The notes under the pieces: model-generated
What the model saw: the letters and a program-made list of their open reading frames with translations, nothing else
Databases searched by the model: none
What the model was told of the DNA's origin: nothing
Translations under genes and position numbers: made by a program
Part shown: positions 1 to 8,686 of the stretch, one piece after another
Numbering within the stretch: the first letter of the stretch is position 1
Layout of the letters: each line of letters begins with the position of its first letter
NCBI GenBank assembly: GCA_964402115.1
Contig: CAYOBW010000171.1
Location: 1 to 15,165, forward strand
From: CAYOBW01 sp964402115
GTDB lineage: Bacteria > Verrucomicrobiota > Kiritimatiellia > UBA8416 > CAYOBW01
DNA: 15,165 nucleotides
Direction of reading: 5' to 3'

Positions 1-2
1 CC

Positions 3-278
3 GGGGAGAGCAACACGGTGGCGAATGTGATCGCCTTGGGCGAGGCGATCAAGGGAACCCTGATCGCCCAGTCCTGCTATCTCGACGGGGACCTGCGGCT
101 GCGCAACTGCAACGGGAAGGGCGGGGGCACGACTCTGCAGTTCGCCACCGGCGCCGCGGTCAGTACCACAGCCACGGGCTTCAACTTCGGCGGCGGCAAC
201 CTCACGAACGCCGTCTTCTGTGGGACGGTGCCTGCCCGCGGGGATATCGGCATGGGAGTTTACACCAACTCGCCTTGA
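3..278 (+). CDS. 3' end of an unidentified, probably exported protein (5' truncated)
   Basis: This frame is open from the left edge of the window to a TGA at 276-278, so the gene most likely begins upstream. A GTG at 18 is available, but no Shine-Dalgarno precedes it. The visible 90 or so residues are rich in Gly, Thr and Asn (for example TTATGFNFGGGNLTN), with short alternating hydrophobic stretches of the kind seen in secreted beta-rich proteins. I recognise no family. The stop lies only 13 nt before the next start codon, and the Shine-Dalgarno GGGAGG of that gene begins right after the stop, so this is probably the upstream member of the same operon. Alternatively it could be a short complete gene starting at GTG 18, which I consider less likely. 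Confidence 0.55.
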   Translation, partial: GESNTVANVIALGEAIKGTLIAQSCYLDGDLRLRNCNGKGGGTTLQFATGAAVSTTATGFNFGGGNLTNAVFCGTVPARGDIGMGVYTNSP

Positions 279-291
279 GGGAGGAACGGTC

Positions 292-774
292 ATGCTGCGA
301 CGTAAAATCATGTTGGTGACGCTGTTGACGGGGGTGGGCGTGGCGGTGGCGCAGGACGCGGCGCGCACGCAGACGGCTGTGGACGCGTTGAGCGCGGAGT
401 TGAGCAGCCGCATGGCGGTTCTGCAGCGCAGTCCCGCCGTCCAGGCGCTGGTGGCCGCCGTGGACCGTGCGCGGGCGGAGTACGAAGCCGCTGAACGCAA
501 CTTGCCAGGCATGGCTGCACTCGATGCGCAAATGCAGGCGCTAATGAACCAATTGCACGCCGTGCAGGCGCAGCGGGCGGACCTGCTGCGAAAGCATGAG
601 CCCGAACTGAGCGTGAAACGGGCCGTAGTGGAGGAGGCGGAGGCGGCGCAGTCGGCGGCGCTTTTCGGTGTCGCGCGCGTCAAGGAACTGCTGGCCGGGC
701 GCCAGGAGTTGGTGCGGCAACTCGAAGCCGCCCAACCCGCGCCGGCGCCGCAGCCGGCTGAGGTTGCGCCGTGA
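292..774 (+). CDS. Small exported coiled-coil protein
   Basis: A 160-residue protein. The start is ATG 292, because GGGAGG at 279-284 sits 7 nt upstream; the frame is open further upstream but those codons overlap the previous gene. Residues 1-20 (basic MLRRK, hydrophobic core, then VAVA before Q21) form a typical Sec signal peptide with cleavage predicted after Ala20. Residues ~24-145 are almost entirely Ala/Glu/Gln/Arg/Leu with heptad-like spacing and no Cys, which suggests one long periplasmic alpha-helical coiled coil. The C-terminus is a Pro/Ala tail (PAPAPQPAE) that could cross the cell wall or act as a flexible linker. General shape recalls OmpH/Skp-like or tail-spanning helical proteins, but no family motif is visible. 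Its stop overlaps the start of the 2001-aa gene (GTGA), so the two are probably translationally coupled. Confidence 0.8.
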   Translation: MLRRKIMLVTLLTGVGVAVAQDAARTQTAVDALSAELSSRMAVLQRSPAVQALVAAVDRARAEYEAAERNLPGMAALDAQMQALMNQLHAVQAQRADLLRKHEPELSVKRAVVEEAEAAQSAALFGVARVKELLAGRQELVRQLEAAQPAPAPQPAEVAP

Positions 775-3700
775 CGCGCCGTCGGGCGATCCGTTTTTCG
801 CTCGCCGCCGCCCTCGGACTGGCGGTGGCGGAGCCCCAGCCGGCGCGGGCGGCGGGTTACCCCGCGTGGTGGACCAACCGGCAGGTCGTGGTCTCCACAA
901 GCGCCACCAACGACTACTTTGCCGCCAACCTCGGGCAGCTCAAGTGGTTCGCGACGAACGCCTGCGACGAACTGGAGGCGAACCTGCCGGGCGGCGCCGG
1001 CACGACCGTCTGGGCGCTCGTGCGCGGGTTCGGGCGCGGCGGCAACCGCGTCGCCGTCAATCTGGGTCAGCTCAAAACCGTCGCGGCGCCGTTCTACGAT
1101 CGGTTGATCGCGGAGGGTTTGCTTGTCAGCCCGCCCTGGACAACCAACACCGTAGCCGACGATCTCAACTACGCCCCGGCGAACCTGGGCCAGCTCAAAC
1201 GGGTCTTTGCATTCGATTTGACGACCGATGCGGACGGGGACGGCATGCTTGACATGTGGGAGACGGCCCACAGCCTCGATCCGAGCGACCCGACCGACGC
1301 CTATGACGACCCGGACGACGACGGCGTGATTAACCTGCTCGAATTCCAGTGGCGCACGGATCCCCGGAACGGGCAAGCGCATCCACCGCTGGTCATGGAC
1401 ACGGCGCTCAATCCGGATAGCGGCTTCTACACCAACACGGTCACGGTCACCGTCAGCACCGCGACCGCGGGCGCCAGCATCTCGTACACGCTGGACGGTT
1501 CTGCGCCATCCCCCACGCATGGCACTGTGCACGCGGGCACGAACCTGACGGTTTCCGTCTCCTGCACGACCGTCCTGCGCGTCATGGCCTTCAAGAGTGG
1601 CATGGTGTCGACCGATGTGGACACGCGGACCTACATCTTCCCTGCGGCCGTGGCCAGCCAGTCCCGTCCCGGCGGTTACCCCGAGACATGGGGCACGGAT
1701 CGCGCCACGACCCCCGCCGATTATGCGCTGCATGGCCTCACGGCGGGCGCCGTCGCTTCGCTCACCGCCATTCCATCCGTCTGTGTCTCGCTTGCCCCGG
1801 ACGACCTGTTCGGGAGCGGCGGTCTCTACGACAAGCCCTCCGGCGAAGACTACGAGAAGGCCGCGCATGTGGAACTGCTGTACCCGGATGGACGCGACGG
1901 CGTGCGCGCGGACTGCGGACTGAAGCCGCATGCGCGCTTTCTGGAAACGCACGTCAACGGTTCCGGTCGGGACGTGGTGAACCTGAAGCGCTCGTTCCGG
2001 CTGGTTTTCCGTAGCCAGTATGGCCCCGCGCACCTGCGCTTCCCGGCGCTCGAATCCGCACCGCACCACGCGGCGACCACTCTGGACACCTACAACACAT
2101 TGGTCTTGCGCGCCGGGTCGCAGGAATCCTACGGGGGGTATCACGCACTCGATCGCGAGTGGAACGCGTACACGCGGGACCAGTTCGGGCGCGACACCCA
2201 GACGACCCTATCCGGCGACGGTCCCCGCGGCACCTACGTGCATCTCTATCTGAACGGCCTCTACTGGGGCCTCTACAATCTCGCCGAGTACCCCGATACG
2301 CACCTGTTGGCCGAACGCTACGGCGGCGCGGAGGACGACTGGTTCATCGCCAACGGCGACGGCACGCAGGCCGGAGCGAGTGCGACCTGGACCGCGCTGC
2401 TGGCCCTGTGCGGAGAGCGCGCTTTTACCCCTTCGGATTGCGCGCTTGTGGCGCGCACGAACTTCTGTGACTATGTGCTGGCATGGTGGTACACGGGGGG
2501 CGGCGACTGGGAGGACGGGCAATCCGCCAAGAACTACTACGTGGTCCAGAACACGGGGACCAACGGCCCGCTACGATTTCTGGGGTGGGACATGGAACTG
2601 ACGTGGCTCGCAACGACGCTCAGTGCCAACGGCGCGTGGGTGAAGCCGACATTCCTGGATGACAGCGTGGACACGCAGTCGGGACATCCCCTGGCGTGCA
2701 TCTTTCGCGGCCTGTGGGCGGATACGGACTTCCGTCAGCTTTTCGCGGATCGGCTGTACAAGCACACGCGGCCGGAGGGCGCCCTCGGTACGGCGAGCGC
2801 CCAGGCCCGCTGGATGCGGTTGTGCGATAGCGTTGAGGACGCCATGCAGGCGGAGGCGGCACGGTGGGGGGATGGCGCCCTGAATCGCGACACGCACTGG
2901 TATCCCGCCCGCAACTATCCCTATCGGTTGATGGACGGGAACGCGGAGCGTCTGCTGCTCGCCTGCCGGAATGCCGCGCTGGCCGGCTACCCGCTCTATC
3001 CGGCAGCCTGGCCCCCGCTCGCCGCGCGCAATGGCGCGCAGGTCGTGCTGACGCACCGCAACGGGACCGGCACGATCTACTATACGACCAACGGCAGCGA
3101 TCCGCGCCTACCGGGCGGAGGGTTGAACCAGCAGGCTACGGCCTACACCGCACCCTTCACCCCTGGCGGCACGGTGACCGTGCGAGCGCGCACGCGCACG
3201 GCCGCCGAGTGGAGTGCCCTGGAGGAATACGCTTACGAGCCGACCCAGACGCCGCGGATGGTCATTGCCGAGGTGATGTACCATCCCGCCGACGGCGCAC
3301 CCGGCGTCGACCCGGACAACTACGAGTTCATCGAGTTACTGAACGCCGGCACGGAAACGGTCAATCTTGCCGGTTGGCAGTTCACGGCCGGCATCAGCTA
3401 CACTTTTCCGGCAGGCGCCTCCCTGACGCCTGCTGGGCGCATGGTGTTGGTGCGAAACGCGACCGCTTTCACAAACCGCTATCCGGTGGCAAGTTATCAA
3501 GGGGTGTACACTGACGGGCTCGACAACGGCGGCGAGACGCTGACGTTGAAGGACGCCGGCGGTGTGACGCGCGTGAGTTTCCTCTACGATGACAACGCCC
3601 CCTGGCCGGCACAAGCGGACGGCGAAGGCTTCTCGCTGGTGCTGCGCGATGCCGCGCTCGCGCCCGCGAACGCCGCGAGCTGGCGGGCCAGCGGGCGGCG

Positions 3701-6700
3701 GCACGGCTCGCCGGGCCGTGAGGACGACTTCGTTCTCGATCTCTCGGACAGCCCCCCGGCGGTGAGCGCTGGTCCGCGGCTCGTGGCCGACAGCAGCGCC
3801 AGCGTGCCGTTGGTGGGACGGATTGGGGATGACGGGTTCGGCGGCGCGGCGCCCGTGACGACCTGGATGGCCAACGGCTCGCCGGTAAACGGCAACAGCG
3901 TGATCTTCGGCGCCAACGGTACGAACGCGCTGAGCTTGGATGCAGCGGATGGCGGAATGGTCGCCGTTACGGCTCTGACCTCCGTGGTCACGGTGCCGGA
4001 CAGTTCCGCCTGGGTGGCGGCAGGGTTGCCGTCGGCGACGCGGGCCTGGCCCTATGCCGCCGCGGCAACGGTCCCCGCGACAAACGCGGCCGTGTGGGTC
4101 AGCGGCAACGGGGGGGAAACCTCGGGCAAGGGCGGCGCGCACAGCGGTCCGCAGCCCGACTACCAGCCGATTGTAAACTCGCCCACTCTCCTCAGCATTG
4201 CCCTCGCGGCGGAGTGGATACCATTCAACGACGATGACGACAACACGAACGGCGTCGTCGACACAACCGACACCGCGGTCACGCACGAGACGGATCTCGT
4301 GGCCCTGACCTGGACCTGCCTGCGCTTTGCTCCCGGAACGATCACGCTCTCCATCGAGCGCGGCGCGGAACATGTGAGGCTTTGGCAAGCCAGCAACAAG
4401 GTCGAGCAGGTGTCGCAGTTGACCTGGAACGTGGACGAACCCGGTTTCGAGAACGCTTTCACCTGTTGGGTGGAAGGGCGCGAAGTGAGCGGGACGACCA
4501 ACGATGTGGTTTTCCGGGTCGTCTACACCAGCAGTGAAGGCGTGTACACCCAGGAAACGTCCACCTGCGTGGGTTTCGTGGACCTCGACGCCGACTTCTC
4601 GCGCGACAAGGCCTTTACGCTGGCCGATCCCGACGACAACCCCGAGAAGCAGTCCCCGGGACTGCTTGTGGCCGTCGCGGGCACGGGCGCCGCCCGCACC
4701 AACAACTTCGTAAAGCTCTCCGCCCGCGGGCAGTTGAACGGCGTCCTCAACGGCGAAGTGCACCTCTCAGTCGGCACGAATGGCGTCGGGCGGGTCAAGA
4801 TCTGGGACAACCCGCAGGGCGCTGGCACGCCGGTTCTCGACAACGGTACGACGAACCTCTCCGAGAAGGTCTGGTCAATCTCCCCGTCTGCGTCCCTCGG
4901 CGCCTGGCAGCACACCCTCTACGTCGAGGGCATCCGCACCAGTTCCGTCCCTGCCGACGTCACCGTCACCCTCGCCTATTACCGCCCAAACGGCACTAAT
5001 GCTCCCGTCTCGATGGCCGAGGATATGGTGAGGATCAGCGTGATCCTCATGGCCATTGCGATGGATGGCGATCAGGATCTCAAGATCGACTTTGCGGATG
5101 GAGATGACACGAAGTGCCAGTTCTGGGTCAACGACGATCATGATACCATGCACTACCAGGAGTTCGAGTGGCACGAGGACGACTTCGACAAGTGGGCGGG
5201 TGGCGCGAAGAAGCCGAACTGGGACGACGAAACCATCGGCGCGCGCGGCTATCGCAAGAGCCAACCACCGGCAGCGGATGATAACCACTGCATGCGCGAT
5301 CTGGAGGACTTCACCCTCCTGCAGATCCGGGTCTCCGGATTGACAGCGGCACTGCCAGGGGTCTCGTACGCTCTTAAGCTGCGGAACTGTCAAGGGACGC
5401 CCTCGATCAACATCTTCAACGCTGTGACAAACGGCGCGGTGGGGCCGTTTTGCTACCTCACGAACGCAGCGGTTGCCACCCTGCAAAGCGAGGAGATCAG
5501 GGTTGGGACGGTCAGTACCACAGAGTGTGCCGTCTTTCCGACACACGTCGCCATCGGCAAGCCCTTCGGCTACCTCGTTGAAGGCTGTGCCACTGGTAAG
5601 GCTGATCTGGTTTTCATTCTCAAGCAACATGGCGCTGAAGTATGCCGGAGCACCGTCGAACTTGACCTGCGCCCCATCGCCACTTACTACGACATCTACC
5701 AGATTGGAAGCGTAACGAACAAACGCTGGGGCCTGATCGGGAACACGAAGACTAAATGGCGGGCAGAGGTTACCACGAACGCGGTACACGTGCAGACCAA
5801 TACCGCGTATGTGGCGGAAGCAGACAAATACCTTCTGCTCGTTCACGGCTGGAACATGTCGCCGGACGACAAGCGCTACTTCGCGCGCACGGCGTTCAAG
5901 CGGCTTTGGTGGCGTGGCTACAAGGGTGGGTTCGGCTTGTACGACTGGCCGGGGTTGTACGATTGCCCTCATGTGCGGCACGGTTTGAGCGGCAATATCC
6001 ACCACTATGACGACAGCGAGATGATCGCGTGGCTGTCCTCGACAGCGCTGGCGCGGCTGATGGAGCGGATGAACGGGGCCGGCCAACTCCGGGTCTGGGC
6101 CCACAGCATGGGGAACGTGGTCTTTGGGGAGGCTGTCCGCAAGTACAGTGGCGCGCAGCAGATCAAGACCTACATCGCCACGCAGGCGGCGATTCCCGGT
6201 TCGCTCTACAGCCAGAGTGCTCCCGCCACGGACTTCGACTGGCTTGGATTCAACTGTGGGCCAAGCACGCCGAATGTTCACGCATTCTGGTACAGCGGCA
6301 CCACCAACGGTGCACAACCCCTGCTGGCTGACAATGCGACCAAGATCGAGAAGATGTGCAATTACTACAATGAAGAAGACTGGGCGTTACGCTGGTGGGA
6401 AAGAGGCAATCGCATGAAGCCCGACGGGGGCCTGTGGTACGGCTTCTGCTATGGCGGTTCGGCGAGCGCGTACAATGAAAGTGCACCGGTCACTAATCGG
6501 TTTTACCGCTGGGGATCGCACGCCGAGGGCTTGGAAATTACGGTGTCCACCAATGTGAGTGAGCGCTATCAGGTGTTTTCTTACGCACTGGAATCGCGCG
6601 CGCGGGCGCTTGGGCAGGCGTCGAATGCGGCTTTCGGTGCACGAAACAGAAACCTTCAGCTTATCATAGTGCCGCGATACAATGACAAGCACTACTCGCA

Positions 6701-6776
6701 CTCGAGGCAGTTCAGATCCAATGCGATTGAAGAGAGGAACTACTATGAGAAGCTTATGGAGGACATTGGGCCATAG
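771..6776 (+). CDS. Giant secreted CotH kinase-like / lamin-tail / alpha-beta hydrolase multidomain protein
   Basis: 2001 residues, GTG start 4 nt inside the previous gene, GAGG at 760-763. Signal peptide at residues 1-28 (cleavage near ARAA). Order: three NLGQLK motifs (53-58, 97-102, 138-143); Asp-rich calcium-type loops (DADGDG, DPDDDG) at 153-190; chitobiase-C-like beta module 214-290; CotH spore-coat kinase-like domain ~335-735, with hallmark LYLNGLYWGLYNLAEY (493-507) and WDMEL (606-610); second chitobiase-C-like module 751-824 (YYTTNGSDP); lamin-tail domain 829-960 (IAEVMYHP, YEFIELLNAG, NLAGW). Then ~700 residues of beta modules with further acidic loops (FNDDDDNTNG 1152, FWVNDDHD 1451). 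The C-terminus 1684-2001 is an alpha/beta hydrolase: oxyanion-hole HGW 1692-1694, nucleophile elbow AHSMG with Ser1779, probable acid Asp1870, probable His1977 (acid and His are guesses). CotH proteins phosphorylate secreted proteins in Bacillus; substrate here unknown. CotH plus lamin tail is common in PVC bacteria; the hydrolase fusion is unusual. Confidence 0.93.
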   Translation: MTRRRAIRFSLAAALGLAVAEPQPARAAGYPAWWTNRQVVVSTSATNDYFAANLGQLKWFATNACDELEANLPGGAGTTVWALVRGFGRGGNRVAVNLGQLKTVAAPFYDRLIAEGLLVSPPWTTNTVADDLNYAPANLGQLKRVFAFDLTTDADGDGMLDMWETAHSLDPSDPTDAYDDPDDDGVINLLEFQWRTDPRNGQAHPPLVMDTALNPDSGFYTNTVTVTVSTATAGASISYTLDGSAPSPTHGTVHAGTNLTVSVSCTTVLRVMAFKSGMVSTDVDTRTYIFPAAVASQSRPGGYPETWGTDRATTPADYALHGLTAGAVASLTAIPSVCVSLAPDDLFGSGGLYDKPSGEDYEKAAHVELLYPDGRDGVRADCGLKPHARFLETHVNGSGRDVVNLKRSFRLVFRSQYGPAHLRFPALESAPHHAATTLDTYNTLVLRAGSQESYGGYHALDREWNAYTRDQFGRDTQTTLSGDGPRGTYVHLYLNGLYWGLYNLAEYPDTHLLAERYGGAEDDWFIANGDGTQAGASATWTALLALCGERAFTPSDCALVARTNFCDYVLAWWYTGGGDWEDGQSAKNYYVVQNTGTNGPLRFLGWDMELTWLATTLSANGAWVKPTFLDDSVDTQSGHPLACIFRGLWADTDFRQLFADRLYKHTRPEGALGTASAQARWMRLCDSVEDAMQAEAARWGDGALNRDTHWYPARNYPYRLMDGNAERLLLACRNAALAGYPLYPAAWPPLAARNGAQVVLTHRNGTGTIYYTTNGSDPRLPGGGLNQQATAYTAPFTPGGTVTVRARTRTAAEWSALEEYAYEPTQTPRMVIAEVMYHPADGAPGVDPDNYEFIELLNAGTETVNLAGWQFTAGISYTFPAGASLTPAGRMVLVRNATAFTNRYPVASYQGVYTDGLDNGGETLTLKDAGGVTRVSFLYDDNAPWPAQADGEGFSLVLRDAALAPANAASWRASGRRHGSPGREDDFVLDLSDSPPAVSAGPRLVADSSASVPLVGRIGDDGFGGAAPVTTWMANGSPVNGNSVIFGANGTNALSLDAADGGMVAVTALTSVVTVPDSSAWVAAGLPSATRAWPYAAAATVPATNAAVWVSGNGGETSGKGGAHSGPQPDYQPIVNSPTLLSIALAAEWIPFNDDDDNTNGVVDTTDTAVTHETDLVALTWTCLRFAPGTITLSIERGAEHVRLWQASNKVEQVSQLTWNVDEPGFENAFTCWVEGREVSGTTNDVVFRVVYTSSEGVYTQETSTCVGFVDLDADFSRDKAFTLADPDDNPEKQSPGLLVAVAGTGAARTNNFVKLSARGQLNGVLNGEVHLSVGTNGVGRVKIWDNPQGAGTPVLDNGTTNLSEKVWSISPSASLGAWQHTLYVEGIRTSSVPADVTVTLAYYRPNGTNAPVSMAEDMVRISVILMAIAMDGDQDLKIDFADGDDTKCQFWVNDDHDTMHYQEFEWHEDDFDKWAGGAKKPNWDDETIGARGYRKSQPPAADDNHCMRDLEDFTLLQIRVSGLTAALPGVSYALKLRNCQGTPSINIFNAVTNGAVGPFCYLTNAAVATLQSEEIRVGTVSTTECAVFPTHVAIGKPFGYLVEGCATGKADLVFILKQHGAEVCRSTVELDLRPIATYYDIYQIGSVTNKRWGLIGNTKTKWRAEVTTNAVHVQTNTAYVAEADKYLLLVHGWNMSPDDKRYFARTAFKRLWWRGYKGGFGLYDWPGLYDCPHVRHGLSGNIHHYDDSEMIAWLSSTALARLMERMNGAGQLRVWAHSMGNVVFGEAVRKYSGAQQIKTYIATQAAIPGSLYSQSAPATDFDWLGFNCGPSTPNVHAFWYSGTTNGAQPLLADNATKIEKMCNYYNEEDWALRWWERGNRMKPDGGLWYGFCYGGSASAYNESAPVTNRFYRWGSHAEGLEITVSTNVSERYQVFSYALESRARALGQASNAAFGARNRNLQLIIVPRYNDKHYSHSRQFRSNAIEERNYYEKLMEDIGP
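6731..6737 (+). promoter_or_regulatory. Ribosome binding site inside the end of the 2001-aa gene
   Basis: AGAGAGG lies 7 nt before ATG 6745, within the last 16 codons of the upstream gene. It fixes the start of the lipoprotein gene at 6745 rather than at earlier in-frame codons (6682, 6721), which lack such a site. Confidence 0.6.
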
Positions 6777-7215
6777 TCGGCGAAGGTGTGATAGGCGGCA
6801 TGGGTATCTCATCTTGGCTGTGTTGCTCGTGTCCATGCAGTCAGGTTGCTTGATTCCGCCTATCGTGTTTCCTCCGACGCGAGTGCATGGTGTTCTGCTT
6901 GAAGAGGACGGCACCCCGATTGAAGGCGCAACCGTGGAAGCTCGGTCGTACCCTCCGCGCCTGATCATGGGGGCTACGTCGATGACACGCGAGATGCTCA
7001 CGACAAAGCGCGGCGGCAAATGGTCCTACTCCGCAAGGAAAGTGGGTGATCTATACATAGAGGCAATACCGCCGCGGGGATACAAGGACTTCTGGCTGCC
7101 GGGAGACAAGTGTGTCCGCTCCTTCATTGGCCCTTTCCAGGACGGAGATTGTCCCACGAACTGCTTTGTGCTGCAGCTACAAAGAATTCCGAACGAGGTC
7201 GGAGGCAAGCGATGA
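6745..7215 (+). CDS. Small lipoprotein-like protein with carboxypeptidase-regulatory-like beta sandwich
   Basis: 156 residues from ATG 6745. The start lies 32 nt inside the previous gene. Residues 1-20 are strongly basic and 21-31 hydrophobic (YLILAVLLVSM), ending in QSGC with Cys35. This resembles a lipoprotein signal with a slightly atypical lipobox (Gln at -3), so membrane anchoring is likely but not certain. Residues ~44-115 contain VHGVLLEEDGTPIEGATVEA followed by GGKWSYSARKVGDLYIEA. That is the usual pattern of a CarboxypepD_reg-like (transthyretin/Cna-B-like) beta-sandwich: a strand, a turn with G-x-P-I-x-G-A-x-V, then a later strand pair. Such domains are structural or binding modules without catalysis. 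Its stop overlaps the next start (ATGA). It probably works at the envelope with the products of the flanking genes. Confidence 0.8.
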   Translation: MRSLWRTLGHSRRRCDRRHGYLILAVLLVSMQSGCLIPPIVFPPTRVHGVLLEEDGTPIEGATVEARSYPPRLIMGATSMTREMLTTKRGGKWSYSARKVGDLYIEAIPPRGYKDFWLPGDKCVRSFIGPFQDGDCPTNCFVLQLQRIPNEVGGKR

Positions 7216-8558
7216 GGACGAGTGCAAGGGTATGGGGGGGCGCGGCAATGGGTGTACTGAGCTGGTTCCATTTGTGCGGACTAGCTGAGGAGGTGGCTCA
7301 ATGGGCGCCTGGCGAGGTCGGCGAATGGACCGTAGGCACGAATCTGTGGCAGGGCGCCGACGGCACGCCCTTGGCCCCGCCTGGGTATCCGGGTAGCGCG
7401 CATGCCGTTGGCATAGCCGGTGGCGGTGTTTATGTCGCGTCCCAAAACGTAACCGTGGCGGAGTTGTCTCTGACGGAGGAATCAGTACTTTGCGTTACGA
7501 ACGGTCGCACGCTCACGGTAACCGCTGCTGCGAACTACGAAGCCGTAGATCGGATCGTAGGCGCGGTCCGCGTGCCGTATGGCACCGTCAACCTGCTCCA
7601 TACAGGCACCGGTGTCGTGTGCGGTCTGTCCTTCGAGTTGGGCACGAACGCGCTGTCCGGTTTCCTGGATCTCGGCGGTGTCTGGGGCGCGACCAATAAC
7701 CTGACGCCGGACTTCGGCGCTTTGGACCTTGTAACGATCAATCTTCGCCGTGGCGGGTTGCGAGTTGACACGGGGACCGTCGCCATGCGCAATCAGTGCT
7801 TCGTGCAGAATCGGGGCCAGGAGCTGACGTTGCGGGGCGACTGGACAAATCCTGACGGCACGACGACCTTGTGGTTGAACGGCACCGGGGCTGGCACATT
7901 GGATGTCGCCGGCAGTCTATTCTTCGGCAGGTGCGCCTTACACGCGACGGTGGACACGAATGGCGTCTCCCTGCTGCGTATTGGTGGCGATGCCGTGCTG
8001 ACTAACGTCACGTTGACAGTGGGTGCGACAACCGCGCTGACATCACTGGGAGCGGGCTACGATCTGATCCGCGTGCCGGCAGCGCGCAGCATCCTCACCA
8101 ACGGCTTGGCCGTTACCGCCGCACCGACGGGCGGTATCCTGTGCGGGGTGATGCTTGATTACGATCGTGGCGGGTACAACTACCTGCGGTTGGTGCCAAC
8201 AGGCTTCCTGCCGACGGTTGTCCTTACGGCACCGGCGGATGAGAGCTTTTTCACCGCGGTGACCAATCTCACCCTACAGGCGAACGCGACGGCTAGAAAC
8301 GGAACCGTATCGAAGGTGGAGTTTTTCGCCAGTGGCGCGAAGATTGGGGAAACGACCACGGCCCCACATCAAGCGACATGGACCAACGTCTATGCGGGTT
8401 GCTACGAAGTCAAAGCGTCGGTGACGGACAGCAACGGTAATCGTGGTGAATCGCCGAGCATCATCATCAACGTGCAGGGACCATCCGTCTCGGGCAAACG
8501 CGTGTTCATTACGGGCGGCGCCGTAATCACCTATGATCCCGCTTGCGCGGCGCAGTGA
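7212..8558 (+). CDS. Secreted beta-rich protein with C-terminal bacterial Ig-like domain
   Basis: 448 residues from ATG 7212, chosen because GGAGG at 7201-7205 is 6 nt upstream and because it forms an ATGA overlap with the previous stop. Residues 1-25 form a signal peptide (hydrophobic core ~9-24, cleavage likely after GLA). Residues ~26-330 are Gly/Thr/Val/Leu/Asn-rich with repeating short strands (such as AELSLTEESVLCVTNGRTL), suggesting a beta-helix or autotransporter-passenger-like fold. No enzymatic motif is visible. Residues 334-422 match a bacterial Ig domain: VVLTAPADESFF, then NGTVSKVEFFASGAKIGE, PHQATWTNVYAG and VTDSNGNRG, the recurrent pattern of Ig modules in PVC and Bacteroidota surface proteins. 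A 26-residue tail follows, with no PEP-CTERM, LPXTG or type IX sorting signal. It is the last gene of the secreted-protein operon; no clear terminator follows. Confidence 0.85.
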   Translation: MRTSARVWGGAAMGVLSWFHLCGLAEEVAQWAPGEVGEWTVGTNLWQGADGTPLAPPGYPGSAHAVGIAGGGVYVASQNVTVAELSLTEESVLCVTNGRTLTVTAAANYEAVDRIVGAVRVPYGTVNLLHTGTGVVCGLSFELGTNALSGFLDLGGVWGATNNLTPDFGALDLVTINLRRGGLRVDTGTVAMRNQCFVQNRGQELTLRGDWTNPDGTTTLWLNGTGAGTLDVAGSLFFGRCALHATVDTNGVSLLRIGGDAVLTNVTLTVGATTALTSLGAGYDLIRVPAARSILTNGLAVTAAPTGGILCGVMLDYDRGGYNYLRLVPTGFLPTVVLTAPADESFFTAVTNLTLQANATARNGTVSKVEFFASGAKIGETTTAPHQATWTNVYAGCYEVKASVTDSNGNRGESPSIIINVQGPSVSGKRVFITGGAVITYDPACAAQ

Positions 8559-8672
8559 GTCGCACACAGCTTGATGGGGTTATCAGCGAGAGCATCTGGG
8601 ACGTTCTAGGTAACTCTTGTGAGAGCAACCACTAATGAGGTAGTTGACACACAGTCAGGGCTCGGATAGGGG

Positions 8673-8686
8673 CTTGGCATGCCAAG
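8673..8686. repeat. Perfect 14-bp palindrome over the transposase-remnant start codon
   Basis: CTTGGCATGCCAAG is a perfect inverted repeat with 7-bp arms and no spacer. The central ATG is the start codon of the remnant at 8679. Possible roles are an operator or a relic of an element end; neither can be proven here. Confidence 0.55.

Noticed and set aside
3336..6317. Two long open frames (475 and 480 codons) on the - strand inside the 2001-aa gene
   Set aside because: The sense strand encodes recognisable lamin-tail and hydrolase motifs. The antisense products are Arg/Val/His-rich with no domain pattern.
8644..8672. Consensus -35 TTGACA upstream of the transposase remnant
   Set aside because: The position 17 bp downstream reads TAGGGG, which is better explained as the Shine-Dalgarno of ATG 8679. 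No acceptable -10 was found.
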